From positions 1-22,084 of the forward strand of contig CAOLNK010000009.1 in assembly GCA_948477625.1 (NCBI GenBank): a stretch of 22,084 nt of DNA, given 5' to 3'. The first letter of the stretch is position 1. The number at the start of each line of letters is the position of its first letter. The translations under genes and the position numbers were made by a program. Under the pieces are notes generated by a model. It made no database searches and was not told the DNA's origin. It worked only from the letters and a program-made list of their open reading frames with translations. Below, in pieces: positions 8,013-15,090 of the stretch. This DNA is from an uncultured Candidatus Saccharibacteria bacterium (GTDB lineage: Bacteria > Patescibacteriota > Saccharimonadia > Saccharimonadales > Saccharimonadaceae).

Positions 8013-8966
8013 CTACGCAATCAAAATAATTGTGTAGTACGTCGCAAATAACGCCAGCATCATCGCACCTTCAATACGGTTAATCCGCTTAGTTAATACC
8101 GAAAAGATAAACAGCAAAGCTGCTGAAACCACCAACATCACTACGTCTAACATCTGGAAACTAGCTGGCGTAATCGTGCCAAAAATTGCCACCGGGATAC
8201 CCAAAACTACACAAATATTGAAGATATTACTACCAATAATGTTACCTACAACCAAATCCTGCTCATTCTTGCGCGCCGCCACAATTGTCGTCACTAACTC
8301 CGGCAAGCTCGTACCAAAGGCAATCACCGTCAAAGAAATCACGCGCTCACTCATGCCAATAGCGCTTGCAATATCAGACGCGCTATTCACCACCAATTCA
8401 CTGCCTACAACAATTCCGACCAAACCCACACCCACCAACAGCAAAGACTTACCTAACTTGTATTTCGGCTTAGTTTTATCATTTTTATCGCGCTTCCGCT
8501 TAGCCAAAGTCACCAGATAGTACAAAAACACCAAGAAAAACAGTAAAATCACAATCGCATCAGACCGTGTAATCTGGTTCACCTCGCCATTACCCAGGCT
8601 AATATCCAAGAACAAAACCGCAAGCAATGTCGAAATCAACATGCAAAGCGGCAGCTCTTTCTTCACGGTATTATCTTTGATTTTAATCGGACGAATCAGC
8701 GCCGCAACCCCTAAAATCAAAAGTATGTTAAGAATACAACTCCCCATCACATTCCCCAGCACCATATCCGTACTGCCGGAGGCTAATGCCGACATCGAAA
8801 CCGCAAATTCCGGCGCACTTGTACCAAACGCCACAATCGTCAGCCCAATCAAAATCTTGGAAATCTTAAAGTTTTCGGCCGTACTCGACGCACCGTCCAC
8901 AAATACATCCGCACCCTTTATCAAGAACACGAACCCTGCAATCAATAATATAATACTTAAAATCAT
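8013..8966 (-). CDS. Na+/Ca2+ exchanger (CaxA-like)
   Basis: Calcium/sodium antiporter of the CaCA superfamily (YrbG/CaxA type), about 317 residues with roughly 10 TM helices. The two inverted alpha repeats that form the ion site are clear: GLTIVAFGTSAPEF in the first half and LTVIAFGTSLPEL in the second, each followed by the GN.(M/I)GS pattern (GNVMGSCILN and GNIIGSNIFN). A basic cytosolic loop (KRKRDKNDKTKPKYK) separates the halves. The frame is open to a TTG at 9020, but I prefer ATG at 8966: it begins MILSIILLIAGF directly at the first helix, has a weak GAAAG ribosome binding site, and leaves the promoter at 9005-9010 outside the gene. It ends stop to stop with the sortase, with zero spacing. 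Confidence 0.93.
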   Translation of the reverse strand: MILSIILLIAGFVFLIKGADVFVDGASSTAENFKISKILIGLTIVAFGTSAPEFAVSMSALASGSTDMVLGNVMGSCILNILLILGVAALIRPIKIKDNTVKKELPLCMLISTLLAVLFLDISLGNGEVNQITRSDAIVILLFFLVFLYYLVTLAKRKRDKNDKTKPKYKLGKSLLLVGVGLVGIVVGSELVVNSASDIASAIGMSERVISLTVIAFGTSLPELVTTIVAARKNEQDLVVGNIIGSNIFNICVVLGIPVAIFGTITPASFQMLDVVMLVVSAALLFIFSVLTKRINRIEGAMMLALFATYYTIILIA

Positions 8967-9004
8967 TTTTCTTTCAAATGTTTTTCTTAAATAGACCTGA
9001 ATAT

Positions 9005-9010
9005 ATTCTA
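9005..9010 (-). promoter_or_regulatory. -10 box of the exchanger gene
   Basis: On the minus strand, TGCTAGAAT (extended TGn, TAGAAT at 9010-9005) gives a leader of about 30 nt before ATG 8966. It lies back to back with the CapA-like gene's -10 at 9041-9046, so the two divergent promoters must share bases for their upstream contacts. Confidence 0.5.
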
Positions 9011-9040
9011 GCACAACCAAATTTATTCTGCAAGATGTGC

Positions 9041-9046
9041 TATAAT
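9041..9046 (+). promoter_or_regulatory. -10 box of the CapA-like operon
   Basis: TGTGCTATAAT (extended TGn, TATAAT at 9041-9046) lies 21 nt before ATG 9068. A strong ribosome binding site, AGAGGAGGTG at about 9057-9066, sits between them, so this gene has a conventional leader, unlike many neighbours. Confidence 0.65.
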
Positions 9047-9067
9047 AAATACATAAAGAGGAGGTGG

Positions 9068-10519
9068 ATGCGAAAGCATAAAGTTGGTATCATAATTGGA
9101 AGCCTACTTGGCGCGATTGCTCTAGGTATAACTAGTTTTTTTGGCGTACAGTACTTTACTGGATCAGGAATTTTTCATCAACCCGGAGTAGTTGTCCTAG
9201 CCGAAAATCTTTCTACTCAGCAACAGGAGTTTCTTGCCCCAATACTAGATAATTTCCCAGAATTAGACAGAAACGTCACTATCTCTAGCAAAACTTCACA
9301 AACCTTAGAAACCGATAATAATCAACTTTTGTATGATATATTGGTGCCGATTACAGATTTTTATGACCCAATTAGCAATATTAGTTCAGCAGAAATTAAT
9401 AATTACACACTTATTCCAGTACTCGAGCTTACCTCCCAGCAAAAATTACTCGCGCTCGATGATATATATTATTTGGATAGTTTTAAAGCTGGTGCAGTCT
9501 TTGAATATCTGGTGATCGAGGGTGAATCCCCTGATGTTGTAAAAATCACAGCAATCATTCAAGAAAAATTACCCATTTTCCCAAGCGCTGAAAATGTACT
9601 AACTTTTGCGCAGACTGGCGTCACAGCACTCTCCCGTGGCATGAATGCTAAGCTCGCTCAAGTCGGCGACGCAACCTATTTCGCCGAGAATATCGGTCCA
9701 TTTCTCAGCCAATTCGACCTCGCGCATACTAGCAACGAGTCGTCTTTTAGTGCTCTGGCCGACGATCGTAACATTTGCTCCAAACCCCAAATGATTGATA
9801 CTCTGACCGCTATCGGTCTCGATATCGTTGAGCTCACTGGCAATCATAATCAAGATTGTGGCGACCAAGCCGCACTCGATACTCTAGCCACTTATGCCGA
9901 ACTCGGCATCCAGACTGTTGGCGGTGGCGCCACGGCCGAACTCGCCGCAGTACCATTGCAAATTGATCAAAAAGATAATCATATTACTTTTCTCGCTTAT
10001 AATATTTCCACTGGTGGTTACACGCTCGACGCTACTCCTGGCGCTAATTTCTATACCACCGAAAAGGCCCGTACCGACATCACTGCCGCCAAAGAACGAG
10101 GCGATATCGTCATTGTCGATATTCAATATTTTGAATGCAACAATTATGATAATGCTGCCGATCTCCGCACTTGCGACTATGCCAATTCTTCCGCTGGCAA
10201 CCAAATTGATCTTTTCCGCGAAGTTATCGACCTAGGCGCCGACATCGTTGTTGGTACTGCTGCCCATCAACCACAAACTTATGAGCTCTATAATGATGGT
10301 GCGATATATTATGGCCTTGGTAATCTCTTCTTCGATCAAATCTGGTGGCCCGGCACCACTCGCAGTCTTATTCTGGTGCACTATTTCTTCAACAATCAAC
10401 TTATCCAAACCCGCATTATCCCCACCATTTATGACGAAACCATGCAAACTAAACTCATGGAGAGTGACGCCGCGGCCGCCTTCATTGAGCGTCTTAATGG
10501 GGCGCGACCGGAGGCGTAA
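9068..10519 (+). CDS. CapA-like metallophosphatase-fold protein
   Basis: A 483-residue membrane-anchored or secreted protein with a C-terminal CapA/PGA_cap domain, the calcineurin-like phosphoesterase fold found in poly-gamma-glutamate capsule proteins. An N-terminal TM helix spans about residues 6-28, followed by an extracytoplasmic region of about 150 residues that I do not recognise. The CapA domain starts near residue 178. Family landmarks are the Asn-Glu step in TSNESSF, GNHNQDCG (the usual NNH...D.G motif), GADIVVGTAAHQPQ, and YGLGNLFFD. The first metal motif, normally GD.M.., reads TGVTALSRGM here and lacks the Asp. The frame opens at 8978, but ATG 9068 has AGAGGAGG just upstream. It overlaps the next gene by one base (TAATG), so the two are translationally coupled. 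Confidence 0.82.
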   Translation: MRKHKVGIIIGSLLGAIALGITSFFGVQYFTGSGIFHQPGVVVLAENLSTQQQEFLAPILDNFPELDRNVTISSKTSQTLETDNNQLLYDILVPITDFYDPISNISSAEINNYTLIPVLELTSQQKLLALDDIYYLDSFKAGAVFEYLVIEGESPDVVKITAIIQEKLPIFPSAENVLTFAQTGVTALSRGMNAKLAQVGDATYFAENIGPFLSQFDLAHTSNESSFSALADDRNICSKPQMIDTLTAIGLDIVELTGNHNQDCGDQAALDTLATYAELGIQTVGGGATAELAAVPLQIDQKDNHITFLAYNISTGGYTLDATPGANFYTTEKARTDITAAKERGDIVIVDIQYFECNNYDNAADLRTCDYANSSAGNQIDLFREVIDLGADIVVGTAAHQPQTYELYNDGAIYYGLGNLFFDQIWWPGTTRSLILVHYFFNNQLIQTRIIPTIYDETMQTKLMESDAAAAFIERLNGARPEA

Positions 10520-11442
10520 TGGGGCGAATAATTAGCAAAAACTGGCTGCGCTTACTACTTATCTTTTTCACGGCATTCTGCTTGACTCTAGTCGGTGGCG
10601 TAGTTTTTAAAACTATAATACATAACGCTGGTGAAGATAGCCTCAACTCCGATAATAATGAGTCTGACCAAGACGAGACCCCGCCCGCCGAAGAAGAGCC
10701 TACTATCCCTGAATTTATCGATTTGCAACCAGTAGTTGACGAATGGCTGGCCACCGCTCCTGGCAATGTCGGGCTCATGATTTATGACTTGGATAATGAC
10801 CAAGTCGCGGCCGCGTCAGATGCTGAACGTGTTTTTAATACCGCATCGGTCTACAAATTATTCTTCGCCTATGATGGTTATCGGGAGATTGACGCCGGCC
10901 GCGACGTCGGCACAGCCGTACTCGCAATTACGCCTGACAAGGGCCAGTTAAGCGTTTGGGCTTGTCTAGACTTAATTATTCGTGAATCCTACAACGGCTG
11001 TGCCGACCCTCTGCGCGCAGATTCTAAACGTTTCGCGCGCGCAGAGGCCCTTGCCGCCGAGCTTCAACTCAAACATACCTCCAGCGCTGGGCTCTATTCC
11101 ACCGCCGCTGATTTAACCGAGCTAATGAAGCTCTACTGGCAACACCCCGATCTCAGTGCCGAGTCTTGGGCTGCTATTCAAGATTCTATGCTCAACCAGC
11201 CCGCTACTACCTACAACTGGCGCCAAGGCTTGCCCGCTGGCTTTACAACGGCTGAGGTCTATAACAAAGTTGGTTGGAATTACACCGGGAGTTACTGGTC
11301 AATCTATAACGACGTCGCTTTCCTCGTCTTTCCCGAGCGGGACCGCCATTATATCATAGTCGTACTCACCGAAAACTTCCCTACCTACGCCCCCATTACG
11401 GCGCTTGGCACTATTGTTGAAAATGCAATATTGACTCAATAA
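10519..11442 (+). CDS. Extracytoplasmic class A beta-lactamase-like serine hydrolase
   Basis: A 307-residue protein with an N-terminal TM anchor (about residues 9-32), an acidic Pro/Glu/Asp-rich linker (38-64) and a serine hydrolase domain of the penicillin-recognising, class A beta-lactamase-like fold. The three hallmark motifs are visible: SVYK at 110-113 (SxxK nucleophile), SYN at 157-159 (SxN), and KVG at 250-252 (KTG equivalent). An omega-loop Glu as in true beta-lactamases is not evident, so a cell-wall-related hydrolase or carboxypeptidase is as likely as antibiotic resistance. It is coupled to the CapA-like gene by a TAATG overlap, and both products face outside, suggesting a joint role at the envelope. 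No clear terminator follows. Confidence 0.85.
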   Translation: MGRIISKNWLRLLLIFFTAFCLTLVGGVVFKTIIHNAGEDSLNSDNNESDQDETPPAEEEPTIPEFIDLQPVVDEWLATAPGNVGLMIYDLDNDQVAAASDAERVFNTASVYKLFFAYDGYREIDAGRDVGTAVLAITPDKGQLSVWACLDLIIRESYNGCADPLRADSKRFARAEALAAELQLKHTSSAGLYSTAADLTELMKLYWQHPDLSAESWAAIQDSMLNQPATTYNWRQGLPAGFTTAEVYNKVGWNYTGSYWSIYNDVAFLVFPERDRHYIIVVLTENFPTYAPITALGTIVENAILTQ

Positions 11443-11492
11443 TAACGAAACTACCCAGGGAAAAGTGTATTTATGTAGAAAGAGTATCATGT

Positions 11493-11498
11493 TATAAT
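11493..11498 (+). promoter_or_regulatory. -10 box of the 256-residue unknown gene
   Basis: TGTTATAAT (extended TGn, TATAAT at 11493-11498) lies 27 nt before ATG 11526. AAAAGGGAA at about 11512-11520 can act as a ribosome binding site, so this is a leadered transcript. Confidence 0.6.
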
Positions 11499-11525
11499 CA
11501 TATTAATTAGTAAAAGGGAACCAAA

Positions 11526-12296
11526 ATGAAATATCTCACTATTTTTCAACTGGACGATTTTGAGTCCGCCACCAGCTTTACTAGCAAAAAAGATGCCGCC
11601 AAGTATATCAGCGATTGCGCCACGGCCGCCAAAACTAAAGCTTTTGAAAACCAGGAGGATAGTTCCTATCTCTTGGAAATCAAGACCAGTGATGGCAAAA
11701 CTCACGAGCTCAAAGCCGCCATCAAACCAGTTGATACCAATGTTAAATATGAGTTAACTTACGAAAAAAACGGCCAGTCCGAAGAAACCACTTATTACAC
11801 TACTCGTAAAGCCGTGGTTGAACGCGCTCATGTGATTCTGGATGAGCTTGGTTATGATGCTTCAACCGAAGAAGACCGCGCTGGTAAATGGTCAATCAAT
11901 AACCCTGACCAAAATCTCGTACTTAATCTCAACGCCAACCTTGTTGTCATGGGTAGCGATAATGAGAATGTTGTAGCAACCTACGGCGCTGCCGACATAC
12001 AATCCTTCTGTAAAAACTTCGAGCAAGAAGTAAGCACTCTTAACCAAGCTAACCAAGCCGAAAAATCCGAGCAACTCAAAGCTGGCCGCAAGAAAGGCTT
12101 GATCAATCTCGGCATCGGCGCCGCCATTGCTATCGTAGGAGCTTTAGTCTCCTACGCCTCCTACAGTAATGCCAAACCTGGCCAAACTTACACCGTCTAC
12201 ACTGGTATCATTGCCGTCGGTGTGATTGATGCCATCTGCGGTCTTTATTATCTTATCAATCCCAAGGCTACTTTACCCAAAGATAAGAAAAAATAA
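11526..12296 (+). CDS. Unknown protein with two C-terminal TM helices
   Basis: I do not recognise this 256-residue protein. The N-terminal 170 residues are soluble and mixed alpha/beta, rich in Lys, Glu, Thr and Asn, with no signal peptide. A short amphipathic stretch (about 163-190, rich in Gln, Glu and Lys) leads into two hydrophobic segments at about residues 193-210 and 223-243, and the protein ends in a basic tail (PKDKKK). By the positive-inside rule both the large N-terminal domain and the tail are probably cytosolic, making it a hairpin-anchored inner-membrane protein. The middle (YELTYEKNGQSEETTYYTTRKAV) might be an intracellular ligand-binding beta sheet, but that is a guess. It is transcribed alone, with its own promoter and terminator. 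Confidence 0.75.
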   Translation: MKYLTIFQLDDFESATSFTSKKDAAKYISDCATAAKTKAFENQEDSSYLLEIKTSDGKTHELKAAIKPVDTNVKYELTYEKNGQSEETTYYTTRKAVVERAHVILDELGYDASTEEDRAGKWSINNPDQNLVLNLNANLVVMGSDNENVVATYGAADIQSFCKNFEQEVSTLNQANQAEKSEQLKAGRKKGLINLGIGAAIAIVGALVSYASYSNAKPGQTYTVYTGIIAVGVIDAICGLYYLINPKATLPKDKKK

Positions 12297-12310
12297 ACCA
12301 AATTTCTCCC

Positions 12311-12336
12311 AAAATAGCCTCGAAAGGGGCTATTTT
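12311..12336 (+). terminator. Intrinsic terminator
   Basis: AAAATAGCC and GGCTATTTT form a perfect 9-bp stem around an 8-nt loop (12320-12327). The A:T half supplies the T-tract, so it may act on both strands. It sits 15 nt after the stop of the 256-residue gene. Confidence 0.75.
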
Positions 12337-12350
12337 CTTACCAATCGCGT

Positions 12351-12356
12351 TATAAT
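12351..12356 (+). promoter_or_regulatory. -10 box of the transglutaminase-like gene, leaderless type
   Basis: TATAAT at 12351-12356 ends 6 nt before ATG 12363, so the transcript should begin at the start codon. There is no Shine-Dalgarno sequence and no TGn extension. Confidence 0.6.
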
Positions 12357-12362
12357 AAGTTT

Positions 12363-12929
12363 ATGTCAAACTTTTCTGAGCTCCATCTCGACACACTGCA
12401 GGAGTTGTTTGATTTTTGTCGCAATTTAGAATATGGTTGGGTTGATGCCTCCGGACGCAAACATCATGGGCCGAACAATAGTCCAGAATATCATCTCCAA
12501 ACTCCCGACGAAACTCTTGCTCGTAGAATCGGTATTTGTTGGGACCAAACTGAACTCCAGCGCGCCTGGTTCACGGCGCATGATTATAATACTACTAGTT
12601 ATTTATTGTTTTACAAACTTAATAATAGTTGGCCGTCACACTCCATCCTTGTCTATCGAGACGGTCACCAATACTGTTGGTTTGAGCCAATGTTCAATAC
12701 CACCGCGGTTTATTATTGCGGTATCCATAAATACGATAGTTTAGACGAGCTTCTCAATCATTTCCGTACCAAATTCGTACGCAATGGTCGCGATTCCGGC
12801 TTCCTCCCGACCGATTTCGATTTCGGCAAACTCAATCTCTACCAGTATGATAAACCCACTTTTGGCCTTACCGATACCGAATTTTTCCAACATTGCACCC
12901 GTGGCGCAAAACTCCAACTCAGCGTATAA
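12363..12929 (+). CDS. Transglutaminase-like cysteine protein
   Basis: A 188-residue cytosolic protein that resembles the transglutaminase/papain-like fold. Candidate catalytic residues fall in the expected order: Cys59 in RRIGICWDQTEL (Cys at a helix start after an IG step), His93 in PSHSILVY (start of a beta strand), and an acidic residue in the next strand, Glu108 of CWFEP. In the family the third residue is usually Asp, so activity is not certain. The fold class covers transglutaminases, peptidases and peptide N-glycanases, and the substrate cannot be inferred. No signal peptide is present. Its stop codon TAA lies inside the -10 box of the following nuclease gene. Confidence 0.6.
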   Translation: MSNFSELHLDTLQELFDFCRNLEYGWVDASGRKHHGPNNSPEYHLQTPDETLARRIGICWDQTELQRAWFTAHDYNTTSYLLFYKLNNSWPSHSILVYRDGHQYCWFEPMFNTTAVYYCGIHKYDSLDELLNHFRTKFVRNGRDSGFLPTDFDFGKLNLYQYDKPTFGLTDTEFFQHCTRGAKLQLSV

Positions 12930-12930
12930 T
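12925..12930 (+). promoter_or_regulatory. -10 box of the HNH nuclease gene, overlapping a stop codon
   Basis: TATAAT contains the TAA stop (12927-12929) of the upstream gene and ends 6 nt before ATG 12937. It therefore marks both the end of one gene and a leaderless start for the next. Confidence 0.55.
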
Positions 12931-12936
12931 GATATT

Positions 12937-13665
12937 ATGACTGCCCATTATCGTTATCGCACTCGTCGTCTCATTGCCGTCCTGACGGCAATTGCTGGCT
13001 TAGTCGGCATCGTCATTGCGCAACCTGGCAGCTATGCTCCAGAGACCGAAGCTAGTTCTAGCATAAAGCCCACCTCCGCAGATAGCAATAGCCTACTCGC
13101 TACTGCCGTCCTCGAACAACTCGAGGTCAAAGGTCGCGCGCCCAAAACTGGTTACGAGCGTACCAAATTTTATAGTGGGTGGCCTAATATTAATGGCTGT
13201 AGCTTGCGCCAACGCATCATCAAGCGCGAACTTGGCGATACGGCCGTCCTTGCTGACGATCAATGTACTGTTATTAGTGGTGAATTTGACGAACCTTATA
13301 CCGGCTCGCATCTAGTCTTTTATCAAAAGTCTGACCTTTCTAGTGGCCTTCAAATCGACCACGTCGTAGCACTCTCCGACGCCTGGCAAAAAGGTGCGCA
13401 ATATTTTGATGAAGACGTCCGTTATCAAATTGCCACCGATCCGCTCAATCTTCTTGCCGTCAACAGCAAAGCCAACCAGGGCAAATCCGACGGCGATGCT
13501 GCCACCTGGCTTCCTAGCAACAAAGCCTTTCGCTGCCAATACATCGCCCGCCAAATCTCCGTCAAGTACAAGTATCATCTCTGGGTCACCCAAGCCGAAC
13601 ACGACGCCATGGCTAAAGTATTACAAACTTGCCCCAACGAACCAGCTGTGGGTATAGAATTATAA
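12937..13665 (+). CDS. Secreted HNH nuclease (DUF1524 type)
   Basis: A 242-residue protein with a basic N-terminus and a hydrophobic segment at about residues 11-28 (signal peptide or anchor), then a His-Asn-His nuclease domain of the DUF1524 type. The core is QIDHVVALSDAW (Asp141-His142, metal and catalytic site), DPLNLLAVNSKANQGKSDGDAATWLP, and ARQISVKYKY. Four conserved-looking Cys may form disulfides, fitting an exported enzyme. The upstream conserved segment reads FYSGWPNINGCSLRQ, whereas relatives usually have G...W.D..GCDTRN, so two polar positions have changed. It probably degrades extracellular DNA, which would suit a host-dependent organism that scavenges nucleotides. An upstream in-frame extension to 12784 overlaps the preceding gene and is rejected: ATG 12937 follows a -10 box by 6 nt. 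Confidence 0.88.
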   Translation: MTAHYRYRTRRLIAVLTAIAGLVGIVIAQPGSYAPETEASSSIKPTSADSNSLLATAVLEQLEVKGRAPKTGYERTKFYSGWPNINGCSLRQRIIKRELGDTAVLADDQCTVISGEFDEPYTGSHLVFYQKSDLSSGLQIDHVVALSDAWQKGAQYFDEDVRYQIATDPLNLLAVNSKANQGKSDGDAATWLPSNKAFRCQYIARQISVKYKYHLWVTQAEHDAMAKVLQTCPNEPAVGIEL

Positions 13666-13666
13666 T
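13661..13666 (+). promoter_or_regulatory. -10 box of the CYTH gene, overlapping a stop codon
   Basis: TATAAT includes the TAA stop (13663-13665) of the nuclease gene and lies 14 nt before ATG 13681. AGAGAGGG at about 13670-13677 may serve as the ribosome binding site on a short leader. Confidence 0.45.
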
Positions 13667-13680
13667 TAAGAGAGGGAATT

Positions 13681-14274
13681 ATGCAACCAGAAATAGAAGC
13701 TACTTTCATCAATATAGATAAAGACAAGCTACGCGCTAAACTAGCAGCATTAGGAGGAAAACTCTTACAAAAAGAGACCTTGATGCAACGCACTATCTTC
13801 GAACTTCCGGGTAACCAATTTGCGCGCGTTCGTGACGAGGGCAATTGTATCACAATGACATATAAAAATGTAGATGCTAGATCACTCTCTGGTACTAAAG
13901 AAATAAATCTTAAAGTAGATAATTATAATGCTGCTGTTGATTTTATGGTAGCTTGCGGAATTGAGCTAAAGTCACATCAAGAAACTTATCGCGAAGAATG
14001 GAAATTAGACGACGTAGAATGTGATATAGATACTTGGCCATGGCTACCAACCTTCGTTGAGATTGAAGGCCCCAGCGAGGAGTCTGTTAAAGCTGCAGTG
14101 TCAAAGCTTGGGTTTAATATGAAAAATGCTCACTATAGTTCAGTAGACGACATTTATATGCTATATTATGACATCACTAGCACCGATGTGATAAATCGCT
14201 GCCCTGAAATTAAATTCACCCCAGTTCCAGAATGGCTAGAATCGCGTAGGCGCCCCGACCAACCACAAAAATAG
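13681..14274 (+). CDS. CYTH domain protein
   Basis: A 197-residue cytosolic CYTH (CyaB/thiamine-triphosphatase) family protein. These enzymes form a beta-tunnel that binds triphosphates with Mg2+, and members include class IV adenylate cyclases, thiamine triphosphatases and inorganic triphosphatases. The N-terminal signature EIEATF (residues 4-9) matches ExExK except that Thr replaces the usual Lys. FARVRDEG carries the expected Arg pair, KEINLKV and the acidic YREEWKLDD strand follow, and WPWLPTFVEIEG is the characteristic closing motif. The C-terminal 30 residues (CPEIKFTPVPEWLESRR) are an extra tail. The substrate cannot be told from sequence. Base composition is slightly more A+T-rich than its neighbours, and the gene has a short leader. 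Confidence 0.88.
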   Translation: MQPEIEATFINIDKDKLRAKLAALGGKLLQKETLMQRTIFELPGNQFARVRDEGNCITMTYKNVDARSLSGTKEINLKVDNYNAAVDFMVACGIELKSHQETYREEWKLDDVECDIDTWPWLPTFVEIEGPSEESVKAAVSKLGFNMKNAHYSSVDDIYMLYYDITSTDVINRCPEIKFTPVPEWLESRRRPDQPQK

Positions 14275-14295
14275 CTTCGCCGATTTCAGCGAAGC
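14274..14295. terminator. Bidirectional terminator between convergent genes
   Basis: GCTTCGC (14274-14280) pairs with GCGAAGC (14289-14295) around an 8-nt loop. The minus-strand side continues into TATTTTTG, a good T-tract for the decarboxylase-like gene if transcripts approach from the other side, while the plus side has AAATTTT. The first stem base is the last base of the CYTH stop codon. Confidence 0.7.
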
Positions 14296-14308
14296 CAAAT
14301 TTTGGAGC

Positions 14309-14977
14309 CTATAATGGATAGTATCGCCCACGTTCTACACGGGCGATTACCTTTGCTTCCGGAAGCAACTGCATAATTATCTCCTCGGAAAATGTTCGAC
14401 AAGAAAATATATCCAGCTCCATACAATCACCATTCTGATGCGCCGCAATGTGCGATTCCATAATCGGTTGCAGTATCGTATAATCCTGCGAACGCCCATA
14501 ACTCAATACTTCACAAAGTGGATGCATCTCAATCGTCATCATTACGTTATGTATGATATTTGCAGCTTCAACTACCAAACACTTCGGCAATTTAAGAACC
14601 AATTGCTTACCAAAGCGCCCACCATTTGTCAGATCACAATAACAAGACTCCACTCTTGCTCGCGGTTCCAACTGTCGTATTATTTTCGCAATCAAATCAC
14701 CATGTTCATCTTTTGTGTCCAAACAGCAATCAATAAAGATTGTCCCCCGTTTATCAAAACTATGACAGGTAATATGACTACTTAAGCCAATACCGACCGC
14801 GCTAATCCCCGTGTCTGCAACTGGCACCTGTTCAACACATAGAATCTCACGATAATCCGCAATTTCAATTGCTAAACAGTTCTGCAAACCAGTTAAAAGC
14901 TGCAACATCCAATCCTCACTACGTAATTTCTCTGCTGGAACATCATACACGTCAAAATAATACCGTTTCAAAGCCAT
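14309..14977 (-). CDS. Tandem S-adenosylmethionine decarboxylase-like protein
   Basis: A 222-residue protein made of two AdoMetDC (SpeD/SpeH)-like halves. Bacterial SpeD is normally a single proenzyme of about 120-130 residues that cleaves itself at a Ser, producing a pyruvoyl cofactor. Both halves keep the signature ESHIxxH followed by a Cys: the first has SSHITCH (Ser67, His72) with IDCC (Cys84/85), and the second has ESHIAAH (Ser175, His180) with LDIFSC (Cys193). The Ser-to-His spacing of 5 is the same in both. I infer an internal duplication or gene fusion that mimics the enzyme's dimer in one chain, with possibly two active sites. Some SpeD homologues are known to act on other amino acids, so the substrate is open. 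ATG 14977 has AGGAGGAG upstream. Confidence 0.75.
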   Translation of the reverse strand: MALKRYYFDVYDVPAEKLRSEDWMLQLLTGLQNCLAIEIADYREILCVEQVPVADTGISAVGIGLSSHITCHSFDKRGTIFIDCCLDTKDEHGDLIAKIIRQLEPRARVESCYCDLTNGGRFGKQLVLKLPKCLVVEAANIIHNVMMTIEMHPLCEVLSYGRSQDYTILQPIMESHIAAHQNGDCMELDIFSCRTFSEEIIMQLLPEAKVIARVERGRYYPL

Positions 14978-15015
14978 CTTTTGCTCCTCCTTACCTTACA
15001 AAGAACCAAATTTTC

Positions 15016-15030
15016 GTGACAAGACGTCAC
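15016..15030 (-). promoter_or_regulatory. Inverted repeat in the decarboxylase-like gene leader
   Basis: GTGAC-N5-GTCAC lies within the roughly 66-nt leader between the -10 box (15051-15056) and the ribosome binding site (14984-14990). It could form a small hairpin in the mRNA or be a repressor site at DNA level. Five base pairs alone are weak evidence. Confidence 0.35.
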
Positions 15031-15050
15031 AAGTTGCATTTCACTCCTTC

Positions 15051-15056
15051 ATTATA
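15051..15056 (-). promoter_or_regulatory. -10 box of the decarboxylase-like gene
   Basis: The minus strand reads TGCTATAAT (extended TGn, TATAAT at 15056-15051). The start codon at 14977 is far downstream, so this is one of the few promoters here with a long leader. Confidence 0.6.
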
Positions 15057-15090
15057 GCAGATATATCTAAAAACGTCAATGCCGTCCAGG

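Noticed and set aside
8967..9020. Extended TTG start of the exchanger.
   Set aside because: It would include the gene's own -10 box, and the residues are polar and unlike a first helix.
12784..12936. N-terminal extension of the nuclease frame.
   Set aside because: It lies inside the transglutaminase-like gene, and the ATG 12937 start has a promoter 6 nt upstream and begins a signal-like sequence.
15061..15090. Terminator after the glycosyltransferase gene.
   Set aside because: A GTTTTTAG run exists on the minus strand but no convincing stem precedes it.
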